Shown here: positions 31,229 through 40,136 of the stretch, one piece after another
How the letters are laid out: each line of letters begins with the position of its first letter
How positions within the stretch are numbered: position 1 is the stretch's first letter
Origin: Verrucomicrobiota bacterium
GTDB lineage: Bacteria; Verrucomicrobiota; Verrucomicrobiia; Limisphaerales; JACQFS01
Assembly (NCBI GenBank): GCA_016199935.1
Contig: JACQFS010000012.1
Coordinates: forward strand, 1-44,351
Direction of reading: 5' to 3'
Length of the DNA: 44,351 bases
Program-made: the position numbers and the translations under genes
Notes under the pieces: generated by a model
Database searches by the model: none
The model's input: the letters and a program-made list of their open reading frames with translations, nothing else
Told to the model about the DNA's origin: nothing

Positions 31229-31284
31229 TCTATCGCGACCACCGGCACGCCGGGTTCCTGGTCGCCGCTTTTCCGCCTCTCCCC

Positions 31285-31313
31285 TTGACTGTCCGTAGTC
31301 ACGCACCCATATT
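31285..31313 (+). promoter_or_regulatory. Sigma-70 promoter of rpoD
   Basis: TTGACT (31285-31290), a 17-nt spacer and CATATT (31308-31313), then a short leader to ATG 31359. Five of six and four of six consensus bases match. Confidence 0.6.
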
Positions 31314-31324
31314 CGGCGGCTCAT

Positions 31325-31345
31325 CGCCGGCCAGACTGGCCGGCG
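31325..31345 (+). promoter_or_regulatory. GC-rich hairpin in the rpoD leader
   Basis: CGCCGGCCA-GAC-TGGCCGGCG, a perfect 9-bp stem with a 3-nt loop, 13 nt before the rpoD ATG and downstream of the predicted start site. There is no purine-rich ribosome binding site between it and the ATG. Confidence 0.7.
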
Positions 31346-31358
31346 TCAGACAAATTTT

Positions 31359-33197
<1,839 letters not shown>

Positions 33198-33220
33198 TCC
33201 GCCGGAAACTTTCCGCACGA

Positions 33221-33253
33221 AACGCGCCCGCGCCTCACCGCGCCGGGCGCGTT
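33221..33253. terminator. Terminator-like inverted repeat between convergent genes
   Basis: Stem AACGCGCCCG (33221-33230) with CGGGCGCGTT (33244-33253), a perfect 10-bp pairing over a 13-nt loop, between the rpoD stop and the stop of the convergent receiver gene. There is no strong T-run on either side, so it is a candidate only. Confidence 0.5.
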
Positions 33254-33260
33254 GTGCTGT

Positions 33261-33629
33261 TCACTCCTGCCGGAACATCCGCGCGAGCCGCATCGTGACA
33301 TTCTCAAACGGCTTCATCTTGCTCAGCAGCTCCAGCGCGCCCCGCTCGATCACCGCCCGCTCCAGTTGCTCGCTCACCGGCAGGCCCGTGAGGATCAGCA
33401 CCGGCACGGCCGGCACAGCCGCGCGAAATTCATCCAGCGACGCCAGCCCCTTCGTCTCCGCCAGCGCGAGGTCCAGCAGCACCGCGTCGAACGCTTGCTC
33501 CCGCGCGCGGCTCACGCCCTCGCGCACCGACGCCACCGCCTCCGCGTCGTAGCCGTGCCGGTCCAGATGATCCACCAGCACCTCGCGGATCACCGCCTCG
33601 TCGTCAATCACCAGCAGTTTGCGTCGCAT
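33261..33629 (-). CDS. Stand-alone response regulator receiver domain
   Basis: 122 aa CheY-like domain from ATG 33629 (MRRKLLVIDDEAVIREVLVD). The acidic pocket is in VIDDE, the phospho-acceptor Asp in AVLLDLALAE, the Thr in LILTGLPVS, and the Lys in LLSKMKPFENV (spaced K-x-K-P). There is no output domain, so it acts by protein contact or within a phosphorelay. No histidine kinase is nearby. A start six codons upstream (33647) is possible. Confidence 0.92.
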   Translation of the reverse strand: MRRKLLVIDDEAVIREVLVDHLDRHGYDAEAVASVREGVSRAREQAFDAVLLDLALAETKGLASLDEFRAAVPAVPVLILTGLPVSEQLERAVIERGALELLSKMKPFENVTMRLARMFRQE

Positions 33630-33764
33630 CGGCGCATTGAGTCGCAAACCCGCGAGTCTGGCAATCCCTTTGCCCCGCGTTGCGGTTTGACTTTGCCCCG
33701 GAAATCCCTATCGTGCGCCACGTTCGCGTGAGGGCTTGGCCCGACCCGCGACCACGCCAGCCGC

Positions 33765-34322
33765 ATGAATTTGCTAAAAGCCCCCCTCCAGCTTCCGCAG
33801 CGGCTCTACCATTTCATCCATTCCCGCTACGTCCCGCACGAGTCGCGGCCGGCCTACGTGCTCGCCTGCCTGATCGCGTGGTCCCTGCTCAGCTTCATCC
33901 TCGTGAGCAAATTCCTCCTCGGCTCCGTCGAGGTCGATGGCCCGAGCATGGAGCCGACGCTGCACAACGGCAGCCGCTTCCTCGTCAACCGCTGGGTTTA
34001 CTTCTTCCGCGCGCCGCGCCGCAATGAACTCGTCATCCTCCGCGACCACCTCGACGACAATCTCTGCATCAAGCGCGTCGTCGCCCTGCCCGGCGAGACC
34101 ATCGAGTTCCGCCACGGCCGCGTTTACCTCAACGACGAACTGCTCACTGAGGCTTACCTCGGCAAGGACGTGCAGACCTGGACGATCAAGACCAGCCTCG
34201 CCCGCGTGAAGATTCCCGCCGACCACTACTTCGTCCTCGGCGACAACCGCGCCAACAGCATCGACGGCCGCACCTACGGCCCGCTCCACCGCGAGGACAT
34301 CCTGGGTCTGGTGAATCACTGA
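33765..34322 (+). CDS. lepB: Signal peptidase I
   Basis: 185 aa. A transmembrane anchor (about residues 30-53: AYVLACLIAWSLLSFILVS) precedes the catalytic domain on the outer face. The nucleophile is S61 in VDGPSMEPTL and the general base K103 in CIKRVVALPGETIE; box E is YFVLGDNRANSIDGRTYGP. It removes signal peptides of Sec substrates such as the secreted enzymes further right. Length is typical of compact bacterial type I enzymes. It stands alone between the receiver gene and a tRNA. Confidence 0.95.
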   Translation: MNLLKAPLQLPQRLYHFIHSRYVPHESRPAYVLACLIAWSLLSFILVSKFLLGSVEVDGPSMEPTLHNGSRFLVNRWVYFFRAPRRNELVILRDHLDDNLCIKRVVALPGETIEFRHGRVYLNDELLTEAYLGKDVQTWTIKTSLARVKIPADHYFVLGDNRANSIDGRTYGPLHREDILGLVNH

Positions 34323-34342
34323 CCGGCGCCACCGACCGCGCC

Positions 34343-34453
34343 GGAGCGCGGGCCGTCCCGGCCCGCAGCAGTGCCGGAGGTGAGAAGATGTGTGGACTCA
34401 CCGGCCGCGTCCCTCGCGACGGAGCCGCTGCGGACGGGGACCGTCCGCGCTCC
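34343..34453. repeat. Paired palindrome (REPIN-like), family D copy 2
   Basis: Arms 34343-34369 (GCGGGCC-GTCCC-GGCCCGC core) and 34427-34453 are inverted copies; total 111 bp as in copy 1 (10230-10340). Compared with copy 1 the left hairpin has G:C where copy 1 has A:T at the paired positions, and the right arm has its own matched pair changes. It lies between lepB and the tRNA. Confidence 0.78.
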
Positions 34454-34518
34454 GCTTCCTCCTGCAAATTCGCTTGCCGCCCCGCGCTTCGCGGACACAC
34501 TGCGGCCGTTCGCGCAGC

Positions 34519-34594
<76 letters not shown>

Positions 34595-34609
34595 TCTTCC
34601 CCTGCCCCG

Positions 34610-35629
34610 TCATTTCCCCGCCTTCAACTTCCGCTTCGCCAGCGAGGACTGGAGGAACTTGTCCTCGGGCGCGGTCTGCCACGCGGTGAGCCAGATGTCG
34701 CCGAGGAACTGCCCGCCCTTGAGCAACTGCTCGGTGAGAAACGCCTTGCCCTCGCGCGCGGTGTCCTCCTCGGCGGAGAGCTTGTGCCGCTGGTTCAGAA
34801 TGTAGAGCGGCTCGACCATCCTGTTCTGCGCGACGAGGACGTTCATCACCGGCTTGAAGATGCCGAGGTTGCCGGAGTTCGCGTCGGCGACGGGCTTGGC
34901 GCGGCGGACCTTCGGGTAAAGCTCCTCGGCCTTCATCCCCACCTTGTCGAGATAGCCGCCGTCAATCCACGAGTGGAAGCGCGGCCAGGTGGTGTAGTCC
35001 TTCGGGTTGTCGCCGAGCCAGCCGTTGAAGTGCTTGGTCGTGTGGAGCGGCTGCGTAAGGTCGCCGACGTAGTGGCCCATCACGCCCATGGTGTAGAGGA
35101 TGTTCTCCTGCGCGCTGCGGATCTCGTCGGCGGTGCCGCCGTGCGCCTCGAAGGTCTTGAGGTAGCTGAACTCAGACTTGAGCTTCGAGTAATGCTCGTT
35201 GATGGCCCACGGGAGGAAGCCGAAGAACTGCCGCACGAAGTTCGCGTCCTTCGCCGGGTCGCGGATGGGCTCGATGTCCGGCTTCTTCGCGCGCGCCGCG
35301 GCGAGCTGCCCAATGAACTCGTAGCGGAACGGCGAGATGGTCTCCGCCGTGAGCCCGAAGCCGGCGAGGTAGTCGAGGTCGAAGAAATGATCCGGCTCGT
35401 TGACGTGGCCAAGCGTGTGGTCCTGGGTGTTGCGCCAGCGGTCCGGCTCGCCGGCGAGAAACGCGATGCGCTCGCGCGCCGCCGGGGTCTTCGCAAACGC
35501 CGGGAAGTCCGCGGGGAGCGACTGGAGGGCGAGCTGGTTGACGGTGCGGTGCCCGGCGTAGTCCCACGCAGAGGCGGTGAACGCGGTGAGGAGGAGGGGA
35601 AGTGAAATGAGGCGGAGCAGTTTCTTCAT
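34610..35629 (-). CDS. S1/P1-nuclease-like secreted protein
   Basis: 339 aa with a signal peptide (MKKLLRLISLPLLLTAFTAS, cleaved after ASA) so that the mature protein starts with Trp in WDYAGHRTVNQLAL. An N-terminal Trp is a zinc ligand in S1/P1 nucleases and related zinc phospholipases. Further metal-site-like stretches are TLGHVNEPDHFFD, MGVMGHYVGDLTQPLHTT and FHSWIDGGY. It probably degrades nucleic acids or phosphate esters outside the cytoplasm. The family level is reliable and the substrate is not. It is divergent from the serine hydrolase gene across a palindrome-rich 312-bp gap. Confidence 0.78.
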   Translation of the reverse strand: MKKLLRLISLPLLLTAFTASAWDYAGHRTVNQLALQSLPADFPAFAKTPAARERIAFLAGEPDRWRNTQDHTLGHVNEPDHFFDLDYLAGFGLTAETISPFRYEFIGQLAAARAKKPDIEPIRDPAKDANFVRQFFGFLPWAINEHYSKLKSEFSYLKTFEAHGGTADEIRSAQENILYTMGVMGHYVGDLTQPLHTTKHFNGWLGDNPKDYTTWPRFHSWIDGGYLDKVGMKAEELYPKVRRAKPVADANSGNLGIFKPVMNVLVAQNRMVEPLYILNQRHKLSAEEDTAREGKAFLTEQLLKGGQFLGDIWLTAWQTAPEDKFLQSSLAKRKLKAGK

Positions 35630-35712
35630 GGTTTGGAACGCCGCGCAACGTATGGCCGCGCCGCGCAAAGGCAAAGCGGAAAAAGCCGGGGCGGGTCTCC
35701 GCAAGGATTCTG

Positions 35713-35747
35713 GGCGGAGCAAGGAAAAATCAAATCCTTGCTCCGCC
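35713..35747. repeat. Perfect 13-bp stem hairpin in divergent intergenic region
   Basis: GGCGGAGCAAGGA (35713-35725) and TCCTTGCTCCGCC (35735-35747) with a 9-nt A-rich loop. It lies between the S1/P1-like gene and the serine hydrolase gene, 84 nt upstream of the former's start. No function is assigned. Confidence 0.8.
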
Positions 35748-35817
35748 TTGAATCCTCGCGGTTCATGGGCCGTGCCGACGGTGCGCGACTGGACGACAGA
35801 ATCGTCGAAGCACACGA

Positions 35818-35866
35818 CCCTCACCCCGGCCCTCTCCCATCGGATGGGAGAGGGCCGGGGTGAGGG
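35818..35866. repeat. Solo family B palindrome
   Basis: A perfect palindrome: 23-bp arms 35818-35840 and 35844-35866 around a 3-nt loop, with the CCCTCACCCCGGCCCTCTCC sequence of the family B arms. The core present in copies 1 and 2 is missing. Together with the hairpin at 35713-35747 it accounts for most structure in 35630-35941; I see no gene there. Confidence 0.88.
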
Positions 35867-35941
35867 CGGGCCGCCGCCCGGAATCGTTCGCCAGTTCCAT
35901 TTTGCATTTTCCATTTGGCCAGTCTCGCCCATCATCCGCCC

Positions 35942-37297
35942 ATGCACCGCCGCGCTTTCCTCATCGTCCTCCTCCTTGCCGTCAGCGCCCTGCGCGCCGC
36001 CGCGCCGAACCTCGCGCCGCTCGACGCCTTCATCAAATCCGAACTTTCGCGCGCCAACGTGCCCGGCACGGCCGTGGCCGTCGTGCTCGGCGGCGAAATC
36101 ATTTACGCCAAGGGCTTCGGCATCGCGAACGTGGACACCGGCGATCCCGTGAAGCCCGACATGCTTTTCCGCATCGGCTCCACGACGAAGATGTTCACGG
36201 CGGCGACGCTCGTCTCGCTGGCCGAAGAAGGGAAAGTGAAACTCGACGCGCCCATCGGCGACCTCGTGAAGGGGCTCGCGCCGAAAATTTCCCGGCTCAC
36301 CCCGCATCAGTTGCTCACGCACTCGTCCGGCCTCGCCGACACGACGGTGATGGAGGGGCCGCACGACGATTCCGCGCTCGCCGCCGCCGCGCGCGCATTG
36401 CCGGACTCGCTGACCTTCGCCGAGCCGGGGAAAATTTATTCCTACTCCAACCCCGGCTTCTGGCTCGCCGGCCTCGCCGCCGAGACCGCCGGCGGCAAAC
36501 CTTACGCCGACATGGTCGCCGAGCGCGTGCTCAAGCCCTGCGGAATGATTCGCTCCACGTTTCGACCCACCGCCGCGATGACGTGGCCCCTCGCCGTCGG
36601 CCACGGTCCCGAAGGGCGCGGCAAGGCGGAGGTCACGCGTCCGCTCGCGGACAACGCAGGCGGCTGGCCGGCCGGGCAGCTCTTCACCACCGCGCCGGAG
36701 TTCGCGCGCTTCTGCATCGCGTTCATGAGCGGCGGAAAAGTGGACGGCAAGCAGGCGCTCTCGCCATTCGTCATCGAGAAACTTTCCACACCGCACGTCG
36801 CTGTCTCCGGGCGCGAGGGGCATTACGGCTACGGGCTGACGGTGAAGGACGAGGGTGGGCTGCGCTGGCTTTCGCACGGCGGCTCGCGCACCGGCTATGG
36901 CAGCTTCGCCAAAATGTGCCCGGAGAAAAAATTCGCCGTCATCGCCCTCTGCAACAAATCCGGCGCGAGCCTGCCGCGCGTCGTGGAGAAAGCCGTTGAG
37001 CTGGCCCTCGGCATCGCGCCCGCAGCGCCCGAGCCGCGCAAGAAGCAGGCGATGAGCGCCGAGGAAATGAAACGCCTCGCCGGCACCTACGGCAACGGCC
37101 AGGCGACCATGGCGCTGCGCGTGAAGGACGGCCAGCTCGTCGGCGCGCAGGGCGGCGTGTTCGCCAAGGTTGGCGAGAACCGCTACCTCCGCCCCGCCGT
37201 CGGCAGCACGCCGGAGACGGAATTCATTTTCTCCCCCGGCCTCGACGGCACGGGCGCGTATCTCATCCGGCAGGGGCGCGCGCTGAAGAAGCAATGA
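35942..37297 (+). CDS. Serine beta-lactamase-like hydrolase (class C/EstB type)
   Basis: 451 aa with a signal peptide (MHRRAFLIVLLLAVSALRAA). Penicillin-binding-fold motifs: S80-T-T-K83 in RIGSTTKMFTA, Y-S-N in KIYSYSNPGFWLAG, and HGG in WLSHGGSRTGYG. After the catalytic domain (to about residue 355) comes a small C-terminal beta domain (LAGTYGNGQATMALRVKDGQ). Such proteins are esterases, D-amino-peptidases or lactamases; a true beta-lactamase role cannot be claimed. ATG 35942 is chosen over 35915 because the signal peptide starts there. It precedes the sulfatase operon on the same strand. Confidence 0.9.
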   Translation: MHRRAFLIVLLLAVSALRAAAPNLAPLDAFIKSELSRANVPGTAVAVVLGGEIIYAKGFGIANVDTGDPVKPDMLFRIGSTTKMFTAATLVSLAEEGKVKLDAPIGDLVKGLAPKISRLTPHQLLTHSSGLADTTVMEGPHDDSALAAAARALPDSLTFAEPGKIYSYSNPGFWLAGLAAETAGGKPYADMVAERVLKPCGMIRSTFRPTAAMTWPLAVGHGPEGRGKAEVTRPLADNAGGWPAGQLFTTAPEFARFCIAFMSGGKVDGKQALSPFVIEKLSTPHVAVSGREGHYGYGLTVKDEGGLRWLSHGGSRTGYGSFAKMCPEKKFAVIALCNKSGASLPRVVEKAVELALGIAPAAPEPRKKQAMSAEEMKRLAGTYGNGQATMALRVKDGQLVGAQGGVFAKVGENRYLRPAVGSTPETEFIFSPGLDGTGAYLIRQGRALKKQ

Positions 37298-37374
37298 GCG
37301 GCCGGCCGGCGAACTGACAGTTCTGGCAGATTTCCATTAACCTCCCGCCTTCCCTCCACCGTCTCACCCCGCGT

Positions 37375-38787
37375 ATGCTCCGCCCGATGCGCCCGCTGCT
37401 TTTCCTCTTTGCGTGTCTTTGCGTTCTTTGCGGCCAAGCCTCCGCCGCGCGGCTGAACGTCCTCCACATCGTCGCCGACGACCTCAACACCGACCTCGCC
37501 TGCTACGGCCATCCGCTCGCGGTCTCGCCGAACATTGACCGGCTCGCCGCGCGCGGCGTGCGCTTCGAGCACGCCTACTGCAATTATCCCGTCTGCAATC
37601 CTTCGCGCACCTCGTTCCTCTCCGGCAAGCGGCCCGACACCACCGGCATCGTGGACAACGTCACGCCCACGCGCACGGTGCTGAAGGACACGGTGATGCT
37701 TCCGCAGTTTTTCCGCCAGCACGGCTGGCTCTCGGAGAAGGTCGGGAAAATTTTCCACACCGGCGATGAGTTCGAGGACCCGCCGTCGTGGGACCTCGAC
37801 ATCCGCGAGACGAAGGAGGCGAAGAATCCGCCCGCGGCACAAATCATCCGCAAGTCCAAGACCGGCGGCGTGGTGCTCAACGCCGACGATGCGAACACCT
37901 GGGACGGCAAGGTCGCGCGCAAGTCCATCGAGCTTTTGGAAAAAGCCGCGCGCGAGGGCAAGCCGTTCTACCTCGCCTCCGGTTTCCGCCGGCCGCACAC
38001 GCCCTACATCGCGCCGCAAAAATATTTCGACCTCCACCCGCCCTCGAAGATGACGTGGCCCGCCGAACCCGCCGCGCACCTCGCCGGCATCCCGCGCCTT
38101 GCGTTGACTTACACTCCCGGCAAGCCCGCGCTCAAGCAGGCCGACCGCGCCGAAGTGATGGGCGCCTACTACGCGGCCATCAGTTTCATGGACGCGCAGG
38201 TGGGCGTGCTGCTCGACGCGATGGACCGCCTCAAGCTCTGGGACAAAACCATCGTCGTCTTCCAGAGCGACCACGGCTACCACCTCGGCGACCACGGCGG
38301 GCTATGGCACAAGATGACGCTCTTCGAGAACTGCGTGCGCGTGCCGCTCATCGTCGCCGCGCCGGGTGCGAAGGCGGGCGCAGTCTCGCCGCGGCTTATC
38401 GAGTTGGTGGACTTGTATCCGACGCTCGCCGATTTGTGCGGGCTGAAACCGCCGGGCGACTTGGAAGGCGTGAGCTTCAAGCCGCTGCTCGCCGACCGGC
38501 AGCGCGCGTGGAAGTCCGCCACGTTCGCCGTCGTCGGCCGGCCCAACACCGGCCTCGCGAAAAAAGGCGGCAACGGCGAGAAGCTCGACGTGAATTATCT
38601 CGGCCGCACCGTGCGCACCGACCGCTGGCGCTACACCGAATGGCCCGACGGCACCGCGCAACTCTACGACCTCGACGCCGATCCGCGCGAATTCGCGAAT
38701 CTCGCGGACGACGCGAAGCACGCCACGACGCGCGCGGAGTTGAAAACAATGCTGCGCGCCGGTTGGAGAGGAGCGGTGCCGAAATGA
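37375..38787 (+). CDS. Secreted sulfatase, iduronate-2-sulfatase-like
   Basis: 470 aa type I sulfatase. The signal peptide (MLRPMRPLLFLFACLCVLCG, QASA) is followed by the metal-binding LNVLHIVADDLNTDL. The Cys-type formylglycine site is C74-N-P-S-R78 (VCNPSRTSFLSGKRPDTTG), which needs a maturation enzyme not found here. Later metal/active-site stretches are FRRPHTPYIAP and FQSDHGYHLGDHGGLWHK. The organisation matches iduronate-2-sulfatase-like enzymes, which desulfate uronic-acid-containing polysaccharides. The coding sequence of the signal peptide is a repeated TTTGCGT motif (see findings). The stop overlaps the next gene (ATGA). Confidence 0.93.
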   Translation: MLRPMRPLLFLFACLCVLCGQASAARLNVLHIVADDLNTDLACYGHPLAVSPNIDRLAARGVRFEHAYCNYPVCNPSRTSFLSGKRPDTTGIVDNVTPTRTVLKDTVMLPQFFRQHGWLSEKVGKIFHTGDEFEDPPSWDLDIRETKEAKNPPAAQIIRKSKTGGVVLNADDANTWDGKVARKSIELLEKAAREGKPFYLASGFRRPHTPYIAPQKYFDLHPPSKMTWPAEPAAHLAGIPRLALTYTPGKPALKQADRAEVMGAYYAAISFMDAQVGVLLDAMDRLKLWDKTIVVFQSDHGYHLGDHGGLWHKMTLFENCVRVPLIVAAPGAKAGAVSPRLIELVDLYPTLADLCGLKPPGDLEGVSFKPLLADRQRAWKSATFAVVGRPNTGLAKKGGNGEKLDVNYLGRTVRTDRWRYTEWPDGTAQLYDLDADPREFANLADDAKHATTRAELKTMLRAGWRGAVPK

Positions 38788-40124
38788 ACGCGGTGTCGAA
38801 GCTCCAGAGAAGCTCCATGTCCAGATTTCCAATTGGAGTTTGGTGTTTGGTAATTCTTTGGAGTTTGGCGCTTGGTGCTTGGAGCTTCGCGGCCCAGCCT
38901 GCCTTTCCGGGCGCGGAAGGCGCGGGAGCGTTTGCCACCGGCGGACGCGGCGGGCGTGTCATCTACGTTTCCAACCTGAACGACTCCGGTTCCGGAAGCC
39001 TGCGCGAAGCCGTCGAGGCCAGCGGCCCGCGCATGGTGCTCTTCAAAATTTCCGGAACCATCGAGCTTCGCCGCCAGCTCCGCATTCATGAGCCGTTCCT
39101 GACCCTCGCCGGCCAGACCGCGCCCGGTGACGGCATCTGCCTGAAGCGATGTCCGCTCGTCATCGAGACGCACGACGTCGTCGTGCGCTTCCTCCGTTCG
39201 CGGCTCGGTCCCGAGGGTGGCAAGGCCGAGGACGCCATCTCCATCGGCACCGGCGCGCGCAACGTCATCGTGGACCATTGCTCGGCGAGCTGGAGCGTGG
39301 ACGAAGTGCTCTCGACCTCCGGCACGAACATCAGCGGCGTGACCGTGCAATGGTGCATCATCGCCGAGGCGCTCAACAAATCGGTCCATCCCAAGGGCGA
39401 GCACGGCTACGGCTCGCTGATTCGTGCGGATGGCGAGGTGACGTATCACCACAACATTTACGCCCACAACAAGAGCCGCAACCCACGCCCCGGTTCCTAC
39501 GGCGAGGGCCGCGGCATCCTCTTCGATTTCCGCAACAACCTCATCTACGACTGGGGCGAGCGCGCGGGCTACTCGGCGGAAGACCCGGTGACGATGAACT
39601 TCGTTGGCAATTATCTCAAAGCCGGCGCTTCGACGCATCGCAAGAACGAGGCGTTCCACGTCGGCGGCGCGGCGACGAAGATTTTCGCGGCGGGAAATTA
39701 TTATGAAGGCGGTGGCGCGTTGAACACGGACAGTTGGAAACTCATTTCCGCGGCGTTGCCCGGCACGAAGGCGGAGCAACCGTTTCCCACCGCCACCGTG
39801 AAAACGGATACGGCGCAGGAAGCCTTCGCCAAACTTCTCGCCCGCGCGGGCGCGACGCTGCCCAAGCGCGATGCCGTTGATGTGCGCGTCATCGAGAGCA
39901 TCCGCAGCGGCACCGGCAAAATCATCAACTCGCCCGCCGAAGTCGGCGGCTGGCCAGCGCTCAAGTCCGCCCCCGCGCCGCGCGACTCCGACGGCGACGG
40001 CATCCCCGATGATTGGGAGAAGGCGCACGGCCTGAATCCGAATGACGCAAGCGACGGCGCGCGTGTCACGGCCGACGGCCATACGAACTTGGAGAAATAT
40101 CTCAACAGCCTCGTTAGCGAGTGA
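38784..40124 (+). CDS. Secreted pectate-lyase-like (PL1) protein with calcium-binding C-terminus
   Basis: 446 aa from ATG 38784 (overlapping the sulfatase stop), or 435 aa from ATG 38817. After a signal peptide (VWCLVILWSLALGAWSFA) comes QPAFPGAEGAGAFATGGRGG, the usual start of this family. Beta-helix stretches include LTLAGQTAPGDGICLKR, VVVRFLRSRLGPEG and IVDHCSASWSVDEVLS. The last 40 residues hold a DSDGDGIPDDWEKAHGLNP calcium-binding motif of thrombospondin-3/EF-hand type, then a NLEKYLNSL end. It is a predicted polysaccharide lyase; the substrate is not known. The signal-peptide DNA is a GGAGTTTGG-type repeat. Confidence 0.88.
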   Translation: MNAVSKLQRSSMSRFPIGVWCLVILWSLALGAWSFAAQPAFPGAEGAGAFATGGRGGRVIYVSNLNDSGSGSLREAVEASGPRMVLFKISGTIELRRQLRIHEPFLTLAGQTAPGDGICLKRCPLVIETHDVVVRFLRSRLGPEGGKAEDAISIGTGARNVIVDHCSASWSVDEVLSTSGTNISGVTVQWCIIAEALNKSVHPKGEHGYGSLIRADGEVTYHHNIYAHNKSRNPRPGSYGEGRGILFDFRNNLIYDWGERAGYSAEDPVTMNFVGNYLKAGASTHRKNEAFHVGGAATKIFAAGNYYEGGGALNTDSWKLISAALPGTKAEQPFPTATVKTDTAQEAFAKLLARAGATLPKRDAVDVRVIESIRSGTGKIINSPAEVGGWPALKSAPAPRDSDGDGIPDDWEKAHGLNPNDASDGARVTADGHTNLEKYLNSLVSE

Positions 40125-40136
40125 CGCGAAGGGTTT

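Noticed and set aside
35630-37294. Minus-strand frame extending the S1/P1-like gene upstream by 555 codons
   Set aside because: Only the part from ATG 35629 has a signal peptide and nuclease-like sequence; the rest is the mirror of the serine hydrolase gene.
37788-38783. Plus-strand extension of the PL1 gene through the sulfatase gene
   Set aside because: It overlaps the sulfatase in another frame and is arginine-rich. The signal peptide and the ATGA overlap at 38784 mark the true start.
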